NCBI GenBank assembly: GCA_019635285.1
Contig: JAHBZS010000001.1
Coordinates: 1-64,000 of the forward strand
From: Rubrivivax sp.
Lineage (GTDB): Bacteria > Pseudomonadota > Gammaproteobacteria > Burkholderiales > Burkholderiaceae_C
Length of the DNA stretch: 64,000 bases
Direction of reading: 5' to 3'
Under the pieces are notes generated by a model. The model had not been told where the DNA came from. It saw nothing but the letters and a program-made list of their open reading frames with translations, and did not search any database. A program made the position numbers and the translations under genes. Of the stretch, positions 29,943 through 41,015 are shown one piece after another (the first letter of the stretch is position 1; each line of letters opens with the position of its first letter).

Positions 29943-31242
29943 GATCCACCACGACCGGCGTTCCACCGGCCTGGGCGAGCTGGCCGCCGCGGCGGGAGCG
30001 CTGCTGCGCGGGTTGCTGCGCTGGCCCACGCGCCCCGGCGCCGACACCCTGGTGCTCAGCAACGGCGGGCGCAACGACGGCCCGCCGGACCTGGACGAAC
30101 TCTGGCGCGACTTCAACCGCAAGCTCAGCGGCATGTTCGGCAAGGGCGGGCCGCGGCCGAACCGCAACGACGAGCGGCCGCCGGAGGGAGGGCCTCCGTT
30201 CCAGCCCAACATCAAGAGCGCCGGCATCGGCATCGGCCTGATTGCCGGCGTGGTGGCGCTGGTCTGGCTGGGCAGCGGCGTGTTCATCGTGCAGGAAGGC
30301 CAGCAGGCGGTCGTCACCTCGTTCGGCCGCTACGCCTACACCGTGGACGCCGGCATCCAGTGGCGCTTCCCCTATCCGTTCCAGGCGCACGAGACGGTGC
30401 CGGTGACGCAGCTGCGCTCGGTGGAGATGGGCCGCAACACGCCGGTGCCGGCCACCGGGCTGCGCGATTCGTCGATGCTGACGCAGGACGAGAACATCAT
30501 CGACATCCGCTTCACCGTGCAGTACCGGCTGAAGGACGCGCGCGCCTTCCTGTTCGAGAACCGCAACCCCGACGAAGCCGTGGTGCAGGCCAGCGAGTCG
30601 GCGGTGCGCGAAGTGGTCGGGCGCAGCAACGTCGATGCGGTGCTGTACCAGGCGCGCGACGTGCTGGCCAGCGACCTGCTGAATTCGGTGCAGGCGCAGC
30701 TGGACCGGTTGAAGACCGGCATCCAGGTGGTCAACGTCAACGTGCAGACCGTGGCCGTGCCCGAGCAGGTGCAGGCCTCGTTCAACGACGCCGTCAAGGC
30801 CACTGCCGACCGCGACCGCTTCAAGAACGAGGGCCAGGCCTATGCCAGCGACGTGATCCCGCGCGCCCGCGGCACGGCCGCGCGCCTGCGCGAGGAAGCC
30901 GAGGGCTACCGCTCGCGCGTGGTGTCGATGGCCGAAGGCGATGCCGAGCGCTTCCGCTCGGTGGTCGACGAATACAAGAAGGCGCCCCAGGTGACGCGCG
31001 ACCGCATGTACCTGGACACGATGCAGCAGGTCTACGGCAACGTCAGCAAGGTGCTGGTCGACAGCCGCGCCGGCTCGAACCTGCTGTACCTGCCGCTGGA
31101 CAAGCTGATGCAGCAGGCCGGCGGGGCCGCCGCCGTGGCGCCTGCACCGCAGCCGATGCCGGCGGAGGCGCCGGCTGCCGCGGCGACGGGCGACGCGCGC
31201 TCGCGCGACGGCGGGCGCAGCCGCGAGCGCGACGTTCGCTGA
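29935..31242 (+). CDS. hflK: FtsH protease modulator HflK
   Basis: A 435-residue SPFH-domain membrane protein that assembles with HflC around FtsH. The N-terminal Gly/Pro/Arg-rich cytoplasmic region (RDFNRKLSGMFGKGG) precedes one membrane helix at about 95-118. FIVQEGQQAVVTSFGRY starts the SPFH domain. A helical coiled region and an Ala/Pro-rich tail complete the protein. ATG 29935 lies inside the hflX stop region. Confidence 0.96.
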   Translation: MSEIHHDRRSTGLGELAAAAGALLRGLLRWPTRPGADTLVLSNGGRNDGPPDLDELWRDFNRKLSGMFGKGGPRPNRNDERPPEGGPPFQPNIKSAGIGIGLIAGVVALVWLGSGVFIVQEGQQAVVTSFGRYAYTVDAGIQWRFPYPFQAHETVPVTQLRSVEMGRNTPVPATGLRDSSMLTQDENIIDIRFTVQYRLKDARAFLFENRNPDEAVVQASESAVREVVGRSNVDAVLYQARDVLASDLLNSVQAQLDRLKTGIQVVNVNVQTVAVPEQVQASFNDAVKATADRDRFKNEGQAYASDVIPRARGTAARLREEAEGYRSRVVSMAEGDAERFRSVVDEYKKAPQVTRDRMYLDTMQQVYGNVSKVLVDSRAGSNLLYLPLDKLMQQAGGAAAVAPAPQPMPAEAPAAAATGDARSRDGGRSRERDVR

Positions 31243-31262
31243 AGCCGGCCGGAGACAAGCAC

Positions 31263-32144
31263 ATGAATCGAATCGGAATGTTTGCCGCCGCGGTGCTGAT
31301 CGCGCTGATGATTGCCGCATCGACGATGTTCATCGTCGACCAGCGGCAGGTGGCGGTGGTGTTCGCGCTGGGTGAGATCAAGGAGGTCATCACCGAGCCG
31401 GGCCTGAAGTTCAAGCTGCCGCCGCCGTTCCAGAACGTGGTGTTCCTGGACAAGCGCATCCAGACGCTGGACAACTCGGAGAACCGGCCCATCTTCACGG
31501 CCGAGAAGAAGAGCCTGGTCATCGACTGGCTGGTCAAGTGGCGCATCAAGGAGCCGCGCCAGTTCATCCGCAACAACGGCACCGATTTCCGCAACCTGGA
31601 GAACCGGCTCGGCCCGGTGGTGCAGGCGGCCTTCAACGAAGAAGTGACGCGGCGCAACGTGTCGGGCGTGCTGTCGGTCGAGCGCGAGCACGTCATGCGC
31701 GACGTGCTCAAGCGCCTGGCCGACGAGGCGCAGGCCTTCGGCATCGAAGTCGTCGACGTGCGCATCAAGCGTGTGGACTTCGTCGCCGACATCACCGACT
31801 CGGTGTTCAAACGCATGGAGTCCGAGCGCAAGCGTGTGGCCAACGAGTTGCGCTCGCAGGGCATGGCCGACGGCGAAAAGATCCGGGCCGAGGCCGACCG
31901 GCAGCGCGAGGTGATCGTCGCCGAAGCCTACCGCGACTCGCAGAAGATCAAGGGCGAAGGCGATGCCAAGGCCACGGCGCTGTACGCGGAATCCTTCGGG
32001 CGCGACCCGCAGTTCGCCAAGTTCTATCGCAGCCTGGAAGCGTATCGCGCGAGCTTCCGCTCACGCTCCGACCTGATGGTGGTCGACCCGAACAGCGAGT
32101 TCTTCCGCGCGATGCGCGGCAGCGGCTCCGCGGACGCCAAGTAG
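31263..32144 (+). CDS. hflC: FtsH protease modulator HflC
   Basis: A 293-residue SPFH partner of HflK. The membrane helix is at residues 5-25, then FIVDQRQVAVVFALGEIKEV and GLKFKLPPPFQNV. The coiled segment is VANELRSQGMADGEKIRAEA. It ends with YRASFRSRSDLMVVDPNSEFF, a typical HflC C-terminus. The gap from hflK is 20 bases. Confidence 0.97.
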   Translation: MNRIGMFAAAVLIALMIAASTMFIVDQRQVAVVFALGEIKEVITEPGLKFKLPPPFQNVVFLDKRIQTLDNSENRPIFTAEKKSLVIDWLVKWRIKEPRQFIRNNGTDFRNLENRLGPVVQAAFNEEVTRRNVSGVLSVEREHVMRDVLKRLADEAQAFGIEVVDVRIKRVDFVADITDSVFKRMESERKRVANELRSQGMADGEKIRAEADRQREVIVAEAYRDSQKIKGEGDAKATALYAESFGRDPQFAKFYRSLEAYRASFRSRSDLMVVDPNSEFFRAMRGSGSADAK

Positions 32145-32165
32145 CCGTCCTGCCGCCGCTGCCCC

Positions 32166-32351
32166 ATGTCCGACCTGCTGCTCGGTGCCATCGCGCTGAT
32201 GCTGGTGCTCGAAGGCTTGCTGCCCTTCCTGAGCCCGCAGCGCTGGCGCTCGATGTTCCAGAAGGCCACGCTGCTCAGCGACGGCCAGATCCGCTTCGTC
32301 GGGCTGAGCTGCATGCTGGTCGGCATGCTGCTGCTGCTCGTCTGGAGCTGA
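32166..32351 (+). CDS. DUF2065 small membrane protein (YjeT-like)
   Basis: A 61-residue protein of two membrane helices (about 4-20 and 43-60) joined by FLSPQRWRSMFQKA, matching the DUF2065/YjeT pattern. It sits between hflC and hisZ, a common position in betaproteobacteria. Function is unknown; linkage to hflKC hints at a role in the membrane. Confidence 0.88.
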   Translation: MSDLLLGAIALMLVLEGLLPFLSPQRWRSMFQKATLLSDGQIRFVGLSCMLVGMLLLLVWS

Positions 32352-32373
32352 GTGGCGCCGCGGAAGCCGTCGA

Positions 32374-32379
32374 TACAAT
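32374..32379 (+). promoter_or_regulatory. Candidate -10 box of hisZ
   Basis: GATACAATCGG contains TACAAT 26 bases before the hisZ ATG, in the only gap between DUF2065 and hisZ. A leader of about 20 bases is implied. Confidence 0.45.
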
Positions 32380-32405
32380 CGGTTTTTAGCTTCCCGGGCC
32401 CGTTC

Positions 32406-34948
<2,543 letters not shown>

Positions 34949-34983
34949 GAACCCGCTTTCACCACCACCCACGGAAGTCCGAC

Positions 34984-35505
34984 ATGCTCACCGACGACGG
35001 CAAACACCTCTACGTGTCCTGGGACGAATACCACATGCTCACCGAGCGCCTGGCGCTGAAGGTGCACAACTCGGGCTGGGCCTTCGACCAGATCCTGTGC
35101 CTGGCGCGCGGCGGCATGCGGCCTGGCGACGTGCTGTCGCGCGTCTTCGACAAGCCGCTGGCGATCATGTCCACCAGCTCCTACCGTGCCGAGGCCGGCA
35201 CCATCCAGGGCCGGCTGGACATCGCCAAGTACATCACCCTGCCCAAGGGCGAACTGGCCGGGCGCGTGCTGCTGGTGGACGACCTGTCGGATTCGGGCGT
35301 CACCCTGCAGGCGGTGGTGGAGCGGCTGCGCGGCATGCCTTCGATCAGCGAACTGCGCTCGGCGGTCATCTGGGTCAAGGCGGCCTCGACCTACACGCCG
35401 GACTACTTCGTCGAGCACCTGCCCACCAGCCCGTGGATCCACCAGCCCTTCGAGGAGTACGACAACATGCGCCCGGACCGACTGGCGAAGAAGTTCGAGG
35501 TCTGA
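34984..35505 (+). CDS. Purine phosphoribosyltransferase family protein
   Basis: A 173-residue type I phosphoribosyltransferase. The PRPP-binding signature VLLVDDLSDSGVTL is at residues 95-108 with its paired aspartates, and CLARGGMRPGDVLSRV near residue 39 provides the PPi loop. It resembles hypoxanthine/xanthine-guanine enzymes that salvage free bases. The exact base is not decided by sequence. It follows purA by 35 bases, so a joint purine role is likely. An 8-bp inverted repeat (GCCGCGCC 35533-35540, GGCGCGGC 35573-35580) lies downstream. Confidence 0.85.
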   Translation: MLTDDGKHLYVSWDEYHMLTERLALKVHNSGWAFDQILCLARGGMRPGDVLSRVFDKPLAIMSTSSYRAEAGTIQGRLDIAKYITLPKGELAGRVLLVDDLSDSGVTLQAVVERLRGMPSISELRSAVIWVKAASTYTPDYFVEHLPTSPWIHQPFEEYDNMRPDRLAKKFEV

Positions 35506-35585
35506 CGCGCCCAAGAAGCACAAGGCCGGCATGCCGCGCCTTTCGACGCCCCCGCGCACGGCACGCCGTTGCGGCGCGGCGGGCC

Positions 35586-35620
35586 CAAAGAGAAAGGGTC
35601 GGCACTTGCGTACCGACCCT
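35586..35620 (-). terminator. Terminator of tRNA-Leu
   Basis: On the minus strand AGGGTCGG and CCGACCCT (plus 35613-35620 and 35595-35602) form an 8-bp stem with a 10-base loop. TTTCTCTTT follows. It starts 10 bases after the tRNA 3' end and reads as a Rho-independent terminator for the tRNA transcript. Confidence 0.75.
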
Positions 35621-35629
35621 CTATCATTT

Positions 35630-35714
<85 letters not shown>

Positions 35715-35727
35715 ACTACAACCGGAA

Positions 35728-35733
35728 AGTATA
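35728..35733 (-). promoter_or_regulatory. -10 box of tRNA-Leu
   Basis: The minus strand reads TATACT 14 bases before the tRNA 5' end, a good -10 box, in a locally AT-rich stretch. The region up to 35777 is the whole space between the tRNA and the rnr start. Confidence 0.5.
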
Positions 35734-35777
35734 GCATCAAACAATCCATTCATACGAACCCTGGCACCGGCGCCGCC

Positions 35778-38000
35778 TTGTTGAGCGAAGTCGAGGGTCA
35801 GGTCGAAGGCCACCAGGACGGGCACGGCTTCGTGCGCCGCGACGACGGCGGGCCGACCATCTATCTCTCGCCGCAGGAGATGCGCGCGGTGCTGCACCGC
35901 GACCGCGTGCGCGTGCGCATCGTGCGCTACGACCGCAAGGGGCGACCCGAAGGCCGCGTGCTCGACATCGTCGAGCGGCGCAAGGCGCCGATCATCGGCC
36001 GCCTGCTGCACGAGGCCGGCATCTGGCTGGTGGCGCCCGAAGACCGGCGCTACGGCCAGGACATCATGGTGCCGAAGAACGCCACGGCCAATGCCGTGGT
36101 CGGGCAGGTGGTGTCGATCGAGCTGACCGAGGCGCCGTCGATGTACTCGCAGCCGATGGGCCGCGTGATCGAGGTGCTGGGCGAGATCGACGACCCCGGC
36201 ATGGAGATCGAGATCGCGGTGCGCAAGTACGAGGTGCCGCACCGCTTCTCGCCGGAGACGCTGGCACAGGCGGCTGCGTTGCCCGACAAGCTGCGCCCGG
36301 CGGACCGCCGCCACCGCATCGACCTGAGCGACGTGCCGCTGGTGACCATCGACGGCGAGGACGCGCGCGACTTCGACGACGCGGTGTACTGCGAGCCCTT
36401 CGTGCGCGGCCGCGGCAAGAGCCGGGTCGAGGGCTGGCGGCTGATCGTCGCCATCGCCGACGTGAGCCACTACGTCAAGCCCGGCGAGCCGATCGATGCC
36501 GACGCCTACGAGCGCGCCACGTCGGTGTACTTCCCGCGCCGCGTCATTCCGATGCTGCCGGAGAAGCTGTCCAACGGCCTGTGCTCGCTGAACCCTGAAG
36601 CCGACCGCCTGGCGATGGTCTGCGACATGGTCATCGACACCGAGGGCGCCATCGATGCCTACCAGTTCTATCCGGCGACGATCTGCTCGCACGCGCGGCT
36701 GACCTACACCGAAGTGGCCGCGGTGCTGGCCAACACGCGCGGCCCCGAGGCCAAGGCCCGCGCCGACCTGGTGCCGCACCTGCTGCACCTGCACGAGGTC
36801 TACCGCGCATTGCTGAAGCAGCGTGCCCGGCGCGGCGCGGTGGACTTCGAGACCACCGAGACGCAGATCGTCTGCGACGAGAACGGCCGCATCGAGAAGA
36901 TCGTGCCGCGCACGCGCAACGAGGCGCACAAGCTCATCGAAGAGGCCATGCTGGCGGCCAACGAATGCGCGGCCGGCTTCATCGAAGCCGCCGGCCATCC
37001 GGCGCTGTTCCGCGTGCACGAAGGCCCGACGCCGGAGCGCCGGGTCACGCTGCAGAACTACCTGCGCGCGCTGGGCATCGGCCTGCACCTGAGCGACGAC
37101 CCGACGCCGGGTGAGTTGCAGAACATCGCGCTGGCCACCAAGGACCGGCCGGACGTGACGCAGATCCACACGATGCTGCTGCGTTCGATGCAGCAGGCCG
37201 TGTACACCAGCGCCAATGCCGGCCACTTCGGCCTGGCCTACCGCGCCTATGCGCACTTCACCAGCCCGATCCGGCGCTACCCCGACCTGCTGGTGCACCG
37301 GGTCATCAAGGCCATCCTCGGCGAGAAGCGCTATCAGCTGGATGCGGCGCTGGTGGCCAGCCTGCCGCAGGCACCGCCGCGCCGCGGCGCCAAGCCGGGC
37401 GCGGCCAAGCCGGCCAAGGCGATGAGCAAGGAGCTGGAGACCTGGGAGCTGGCCGGCGCGCATTGCAGCGCCAACGAACGCCGCGCCGACGAGGCCTCGC
37501 GCGATGTCGAAGCCTGGCTCAAGTGCCGCTTCATGCGCGAGCATCTGGGCGAGGAGTATTCCGGCACGGTCAGCGCCATCACCAGCTTCGGCCTGTTCGT
37601 CACGCTCGATGCACTGTACGTCGAAGGCCTGGTGCACATCACCGAACTGGGCGGCGAGTACTACCGCTTCGACGAGGTGCACCAGGAACTGCGCGGCGAG
37701 CGCTCCGGCGCGCGTTATGCCGTGGGCACGCGTGTGCGTGTGCAGGTCAGCCGCGTCGACTTGGACAGCCGGCGCATCGATTTCCGCCTGGTGCGCGACG
37801 CCGAACTGGGCCCGCCGCAGACGCGCGGGCGCGGCGAGCGGGCGCGTGCGGCGAGTGCGGTCGATGAGTTGAAGTCCGTGCAGGAGGCCGACCGCGCCGG
37901 CAAGGCGGCGGTGCGCCACAAGGCCGGCAAGAAGGCGGTTGGCGGCACGGCCAAGGCGGTGCGCAAGACGGGCAAGACGCCACCGCGCACGCGCCGCTAA
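35778..38000 (+). CDS. rnr: Ribonuclease R
   Basis: A 740-residue 3'-5' exoribonuclease of the RNB family that degrades structured RNA. Order: cold-shock domains (EGHQDGHGFVRRDD, then IVERRKAPIIGRLL), catalytic RNB domain (IDGEDARDFDDAVYC with the metal-binding aspartates, later YAHFTSPIRRYPDLLVHR), S1 domain (EYSGTVSAITSFGLFVTLD), and a Lys/Arg-rich tail. It is shorter than E. coli RNase R (813 residues); the N-terminal helix-turn-helix domain is missing. The first possible start is TTG 35778 (or 35781), without a clear ribosome-binding site, and the open frame upstream runs into the tRNA gene. The TAA stop is in the first unit of the 11-bp array. Confidence 0.93.
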   Translation: MLSEVEGQVEGHQDGHGFVRRDDGGPTIYLSPQEMRAVLHRDRVRVRIVRYDRKGRPEGRVLDIVERRKAPIIGRLLHEAGIWLVAPEDRRYGQDIMVPKNATANAVVGQVVSIELTEAPSMYSQPMGRVIEVLGEIDDPGMEIEIAVRKYEVPHRFSPETLAQAAALPDKLRPADRRHRIDLSDVPLVTIDGEDARDFDDAVYCEPFVRGRGKSRVEGWRLIVAIADVSHYVKPGEPIDADAYERATSVYFPRRVIPMLPEKLSNGLCSLNPEADRLAMVCDMVIDTEGAIDAYQFYPATICSHARLTYTEVAAVLANTRGPEAKARADLVPHLLHLHEVYRALLKQRARRGAVDFETTETQIVCDENGRIEKIVPRTRNEAHKLIEEAMLAANECAAGFIEAAGHPALFRVHEGPTPERRVTLQNYLRALGIGLHLSDDPTPGELQNIALATKDRPDVTQIHTMLLRSMQQAVYTSANAGHFGLAYRAYAHFTSPIRRYPDLLVHRVIKAILGEKRYQLDAALVASLPQAPPRRGAKPGAAKPAKAMSKELETWELAGAHCSANERRADEASRDVEAWLKCRFMREHLGEEYSGTVSAITSFGLFVTLDALYVEGLVHITELGGEYYRFDEVHQELRGERSGARYAVGTRVRVQVSRVDLDSRRIDFRLVRDAELGPPQTRGRGERARAASAVDELKSVQEADRAGKAAVRHKAGKKAVGGTAKAVRKTGKTPPRTRR

Positions 38001-38118
38001 CGTCTCACTAGTGCTCCGTTAGCGCCGCACTAGCGCCGCACTAGCGTCGCACTAGCGCCGCACTAGCGCCGCACTAGCGCCGCACTAACGCCGCACTAAC
38101 GCCGCACTAACGCCGCAA
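37998..38118. repeat. 11-bp tandem repeat array with stops in all six frames
   Basis: Eleven consecutive 11-bp units, consensus TAGCGCCGCAC, fill the gap between two convergent genes. Five units are perfect (from 38020, 38031, 38053, 38064 and 38075). 38042 has one change. 38086 and 38097 have TAA for TAG, 38108 has two changes, and the first two (37998, 38009) are degenerate. Every unit from 38020 to 38107 carries TAG or TAA on the plus strand and TAG on the minus strand across unit joints. Because 11 is not a multiple of 3, three units cover all three frames on each strand. Six CTAG tetramers occur in 70 bases. No hairpin or T-run is formed. Confidence 0.95.
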
Positions 38119-39663
38119 GGGCGTTCGGCGCAGCGCGGCCGTCTCGCGCATCTGCTCGCTCAGGTCGCCGGCAGGCAGCGCCAGGCTGCCCGGCGCTCGC
38201 GCCAGCAGGCGATCGGCGGCACGGCCGTGCAGCCAGGCGGCGGCTTCGGTGGCCCAGCGTGCCGCCTGCGGATCGGAGGTGTCGGCCTGCGCCCAGAACG
38301 CGCCGATCCAGCCGGCCAGCACGTCGCCGCTGCCGCCCCCCGCGAGCAGGCCGTTGCCGGTGGGGTTGAGGGTCGGTGCGCCGGCAGGGCCGGCGATGAT
38401 GCTGCCCGAGCCCTTCAGCAGCACCACGCAGCGGTGCCTGGCGGCCAACTCGCGTGCGGCGCGCAGCCGATCGGCTTGCACCTGCGCCGCATCGCAGCCC
38501 AGCAGGCGCGCCGCCTCCAGCGGGTGCGGCGTCAGCACCGTGGCCTGGCCGCGCCCGGCGCGGGCGTCGAGCAGCGTGCGCAGGGCTTCGTCGGCGGCCA
38601 GCGCGTTCAGCGCGTCGGCATCGAGCAGCAGGCGCGCGCTGCGCGACAGCACGGTAGGCAGCGCGTCGCGCACCGCCGAGCCGCCGCCGCAGCCGCAGAC
38701 CACCGTGCTGCGCGCCAGCCGCGCGGGGTCGTGGCGCCAAGCGTCCCGGCGCAGCATCAGCTCGGGCCGCAGCGGGTCGCCGGACGGGGCCTGCGCGTCG
38801 AGCAGGCTGACGAAGACGCGCCCGGCGCCCGCGGCCAAGGCCGCACGTCCGGCCAGCCAGGCCGCGCCTGTCATGCCTGCGGCGCCCCCCACCACCAGCA
38901 GGTCGCCGAAGCTGCCCTTGTGGCTGGCGTGGGCGCGCGGCGCCAGGCCGTCCAGCACGTCGGCGCCCGTCAAGCGCGCGGTGGCCTCGGCGCCCGTGAC
39001 GTCCACGCCCAGCGTGTCGAGCCAGATCTGCCCGGCATGGTCGCGGCCGGCCGCGGTGAACAGGCCCGGCTTCAACGTCAGCAGCGACAGCGTGTGCGTG
39101 GCCACCACGGTGTCGCCGCCGAGCCGCTGGCCGGTGTCGGCGGACAGGCCGGAGGGCAGGTCCACCGCCAGGATGTCGGCCTGCAGCGCACGCAGGCGGG
39201 CGATGGCGCCGGCGATCGCCCCTTGCGGCGGGCGCGCGGCGCCGAGCCCGAGCAGGGCGTCGATGGCCAGATCCACCGGCGTCTCGTCGGACAGCGGGGC
39301 GATCGACAGCCCGGCTTGCAGCGCCTCGTGCCAGGCATGGCGCGCGTCGTCGGGCAGGCGCTGCGCGTCGCCGAACAGCGTGGCGCTGACCGACCGGCCC
39401 GCACGCAGCAACCAGGTGGCGGCCACCAGCCCATCGCCGCCGTTGTTGCCGGGCCCGCAGGCCACCCACACGTGGCGGGCATGCGGGGCCACGGCCAGCG
39501 CCAGCCGGGCGACGGCCTGCCCGGCACGCTGCATCAGCGCGTGCGGCGCATGGCGCGCCAGCGCGGCGGCCTCGAGGGCGCGCGACGCGGCCACGTCGTG
39601 CAGCGCGCAGGCGGCATCGCCGGGCAGGATGCGCAGTGGGCTGGCAGGGCGGGGCGCGGTCAT
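38107..39663 (-). CDS. nnr: Bifunctional NAD(P)H-hydrate epimerase / ADP-dependent dehydratase
   Basis: A 518-residue fusion that repairs damaged NAD(P)H hydrates. The N-terminal YjeF_N epimerase has ACGPGNNGGDGLVAATWLL and AVDLPSGLSADTG. The C-terminal carbohydrate-kinase-like dehydratase has SHKGSFGDLLVVGG, VLTPHPLEAARLLG and LAGGGSGDVLAGWIGAF, the nucleotide-binding and catalytic motif. The stop codon TAG falls inside the 11-bp repeat array, so its last residues (TPLRR) are partly repeat-encoded. It is the last gene of an amidase-dadA-nnr minus-strand set. Confidence 0.95.
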   Translation of the reverse strand: MTAPRPASPLRILPGDAACALHDVAASRALEAAALARHAPHALMQRAGQAVARLALAVAPHARHVWVACGPGNNGGDGLVAATWLLRAGRSVSATLFGDAQRLPDDARHAWHEALQAGLSIAPLSDETPVDLAIDALLGLGAARPPQGAIAGAIARLRALQADILAVDLPSGLSADTGQRLGGDTVVATHTLSLLTLKPGLFTAAGRDHAGQIWLDTLGVDVTGAEATARLTGADVLDGLAPRAHASHKGSFGDLLVVGGAAGMTGAAWLAGRAALAAGAGRVFVSLLDAQAPSGDPLRPELMLRRDAWRHDPARLARSTVVCGCGGGSAVRDALPTVLSRSARLLLDADALNALAADEALRTLLDARAGRGQATVLTPHPLEAARLLGCDAAQVQADRLRAARELAARHRCVVLLKGSGSIIAGPAGAPTLNPTGNGLLAGGGSGDVLAGWIGAFWAQADTSDPQAARWATEAAAWLHGRAADRLLARAPGSLALPAGDLSEQMRETAALRRTPLRR

Positions 39664-39709
39664 GGCTGAGGTGGCGGACGGCAGCGCATTGTGCGGCCGG
39701 GGGCCGGGC

Positions 39710-41011
39710 TCAGGCGTGCAAGCGCTGCGGGCCCAGGCCGCTCAGGTCGATGGCCGGCTCACGGCCCGACAAGAGGTCGGCCACCAGCCGCGCCGACCCG
39801 CAGGACAGCGCCCAGCCGCTGGAGCCGTGCCCCAGGTTGAGCCAGATGCCGGGCACGCGGCTGCGGCCGAGCACCGGCGGCCCGTCGGGCAGCATCGGGC
39901 GTGCGCCTTTCCAGGCGCTGGCCTGCGACAGGCGCGCCGCACCGGGGAACCAGTCGTCCAGCACCTTGTAGAGGGTGGCCAGCGGCGCCGCATGCAGCTC
40001 GTCCGGCTTGCCGCCGATCTCGGCGCTGCCGGCAACACGGATGCGCTGGCCGAGGCGCGAGATCGCCACCTTGAACTTCTCGTCCATCACGGCGCCGCGC
40101 GGGCCCAGCGTCGTCGGCAGCTCGCTCAGGCTCAGCGGGGCGGTGACCGAGTAGCCGTAGACCGGGGCGATGGGCAGCGACAGGCCCAGCGGCTTCAGCA
40201 GGCGCCGTGCCTGGTGGCCGGCGCAGACCAGCACGGCATCGAAGTCGGCTTCCACGGCCCGTCCGCCGCGGCCGCCGTGACCGGGGCCGGCCGCCGACAG
40301 GTCGCTGGCCACGACCTGCGGCGTGCTGCCGGGGCGCAATGCGCGCACGTCGTGCTGGAACAGGAAGCGCGCGCCCAGGCGTTGCGCCTGGGCCTTCAGC
40401 AGATGGGTGAACTGGCGGCAGTTGCCGACTTCGTCGCGCGGCAGCGAGATGCCGGCCTGCAGCGGCATGTCGGCATTCAGGCCGGGCTCGAGGCGCCGGC
40501 ACTGCGCGGCGTCCAGCAGCTCGAAGCCGACCTGCAGCTCGGACAACATGTGCAGCGAGGCCTGCGCCTGGTCCACGTCGCGGGCGCTGCGCAGCAGCAC
40601 CAGCAGGCCGCGCGCCTGCTCGTATTCCAGCTGCAGCTCGTGCGTCAGCAGGTGCAGCCGCTGGCTGCTGTAGTGCGCCAGCTGATACATGCGGCCGCGG
40701 TTGGCCTGGTACACCGCCGGCCGGCACGCGCGCCACCAGCGCCACATCCACGGCAGCTGGGCCAGCGCGTTGGCGCCGCTCAGGCGCACCGGCGCGTGCT
40801 TGCCGAACAGATGGCGCAGCACCTTCAGCGGCATGCCGGGCGCGGCCCAGGGCGTGACGTAGCCCGGTGCCACCACGCCGGCGTTGGCGAAGCTGGTCTC
40901 GCTGGCCACGGCCGCATGCCGCTCGTAGACGGTGACCTCGTGGCCGTCGGCGGCGAGCTCGTGCGCACTCGTCACGCCGATGATGCCGGCGCCGATGATG
41001 GCGAGGCGCAC
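39710..41011 (-). CDS. dadA: D-amino acid dehydrogenase
   Basis: A 433-residue FAD oxidoreductase that deaminates D-amino acids and passes electrons to the respiratory chain. It starts RLAIIGAGIIGVTSAHEL (FAD-binding motif), then FANAGVVAPGYVTPWAAPGMP, a DadA signature, and ends with GIWLNLGHGSSGWALSCGS. The start is GTG 41011, 4 bases after the amidase stop, so the two are co-translated. No alanine racemase is nearby. The substrate range may differ from D-alanine. Confidence 0.9.
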   Translation of the reverse strand: MRLAIIGAGIIGVTSAHELAADGHEVTVYERHAAVASETSFANAGVVAPGYVTPWAAPGMPLKVLRHLFGKHAPVRLSGANALAQLPWMWRWWRACRPAVYQANRGRMYQLAHYSSQRLHLLTHELQLEYEQARGLLVLLRSARDVDQAQASLHMLSELQVGFELLDAAQCRRLEPGLNADMPLQAGISLPRDEVGNCRQFTHLLKAQAQRLGARFLFQHDVRALRPGSTPQVVASDLSAAGPGHGGRGGRAVEADFDAVLVCAGHQARRLLKPLGLSLPIAPVYGYSVTAPLSLSELPTTLGPRGAVMDEKFKVAISRLGQRIRVAGSAEIGGKPDELHAAPLATLYKVLDDWFPGAARLSQASAWKGARPMLPDGPPVLGRSRVPGIWLNLGHGSSGWALSCGSARLVADLLSGREPAIDLSGLGPQRLHA

Positions 41012-41015
41012 GTCG

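Noticed and set aside
37998-38118. CRISPR array
   Set aside because: Units are 11 bp and contiguous, with no spacers and no cas genes nearby.
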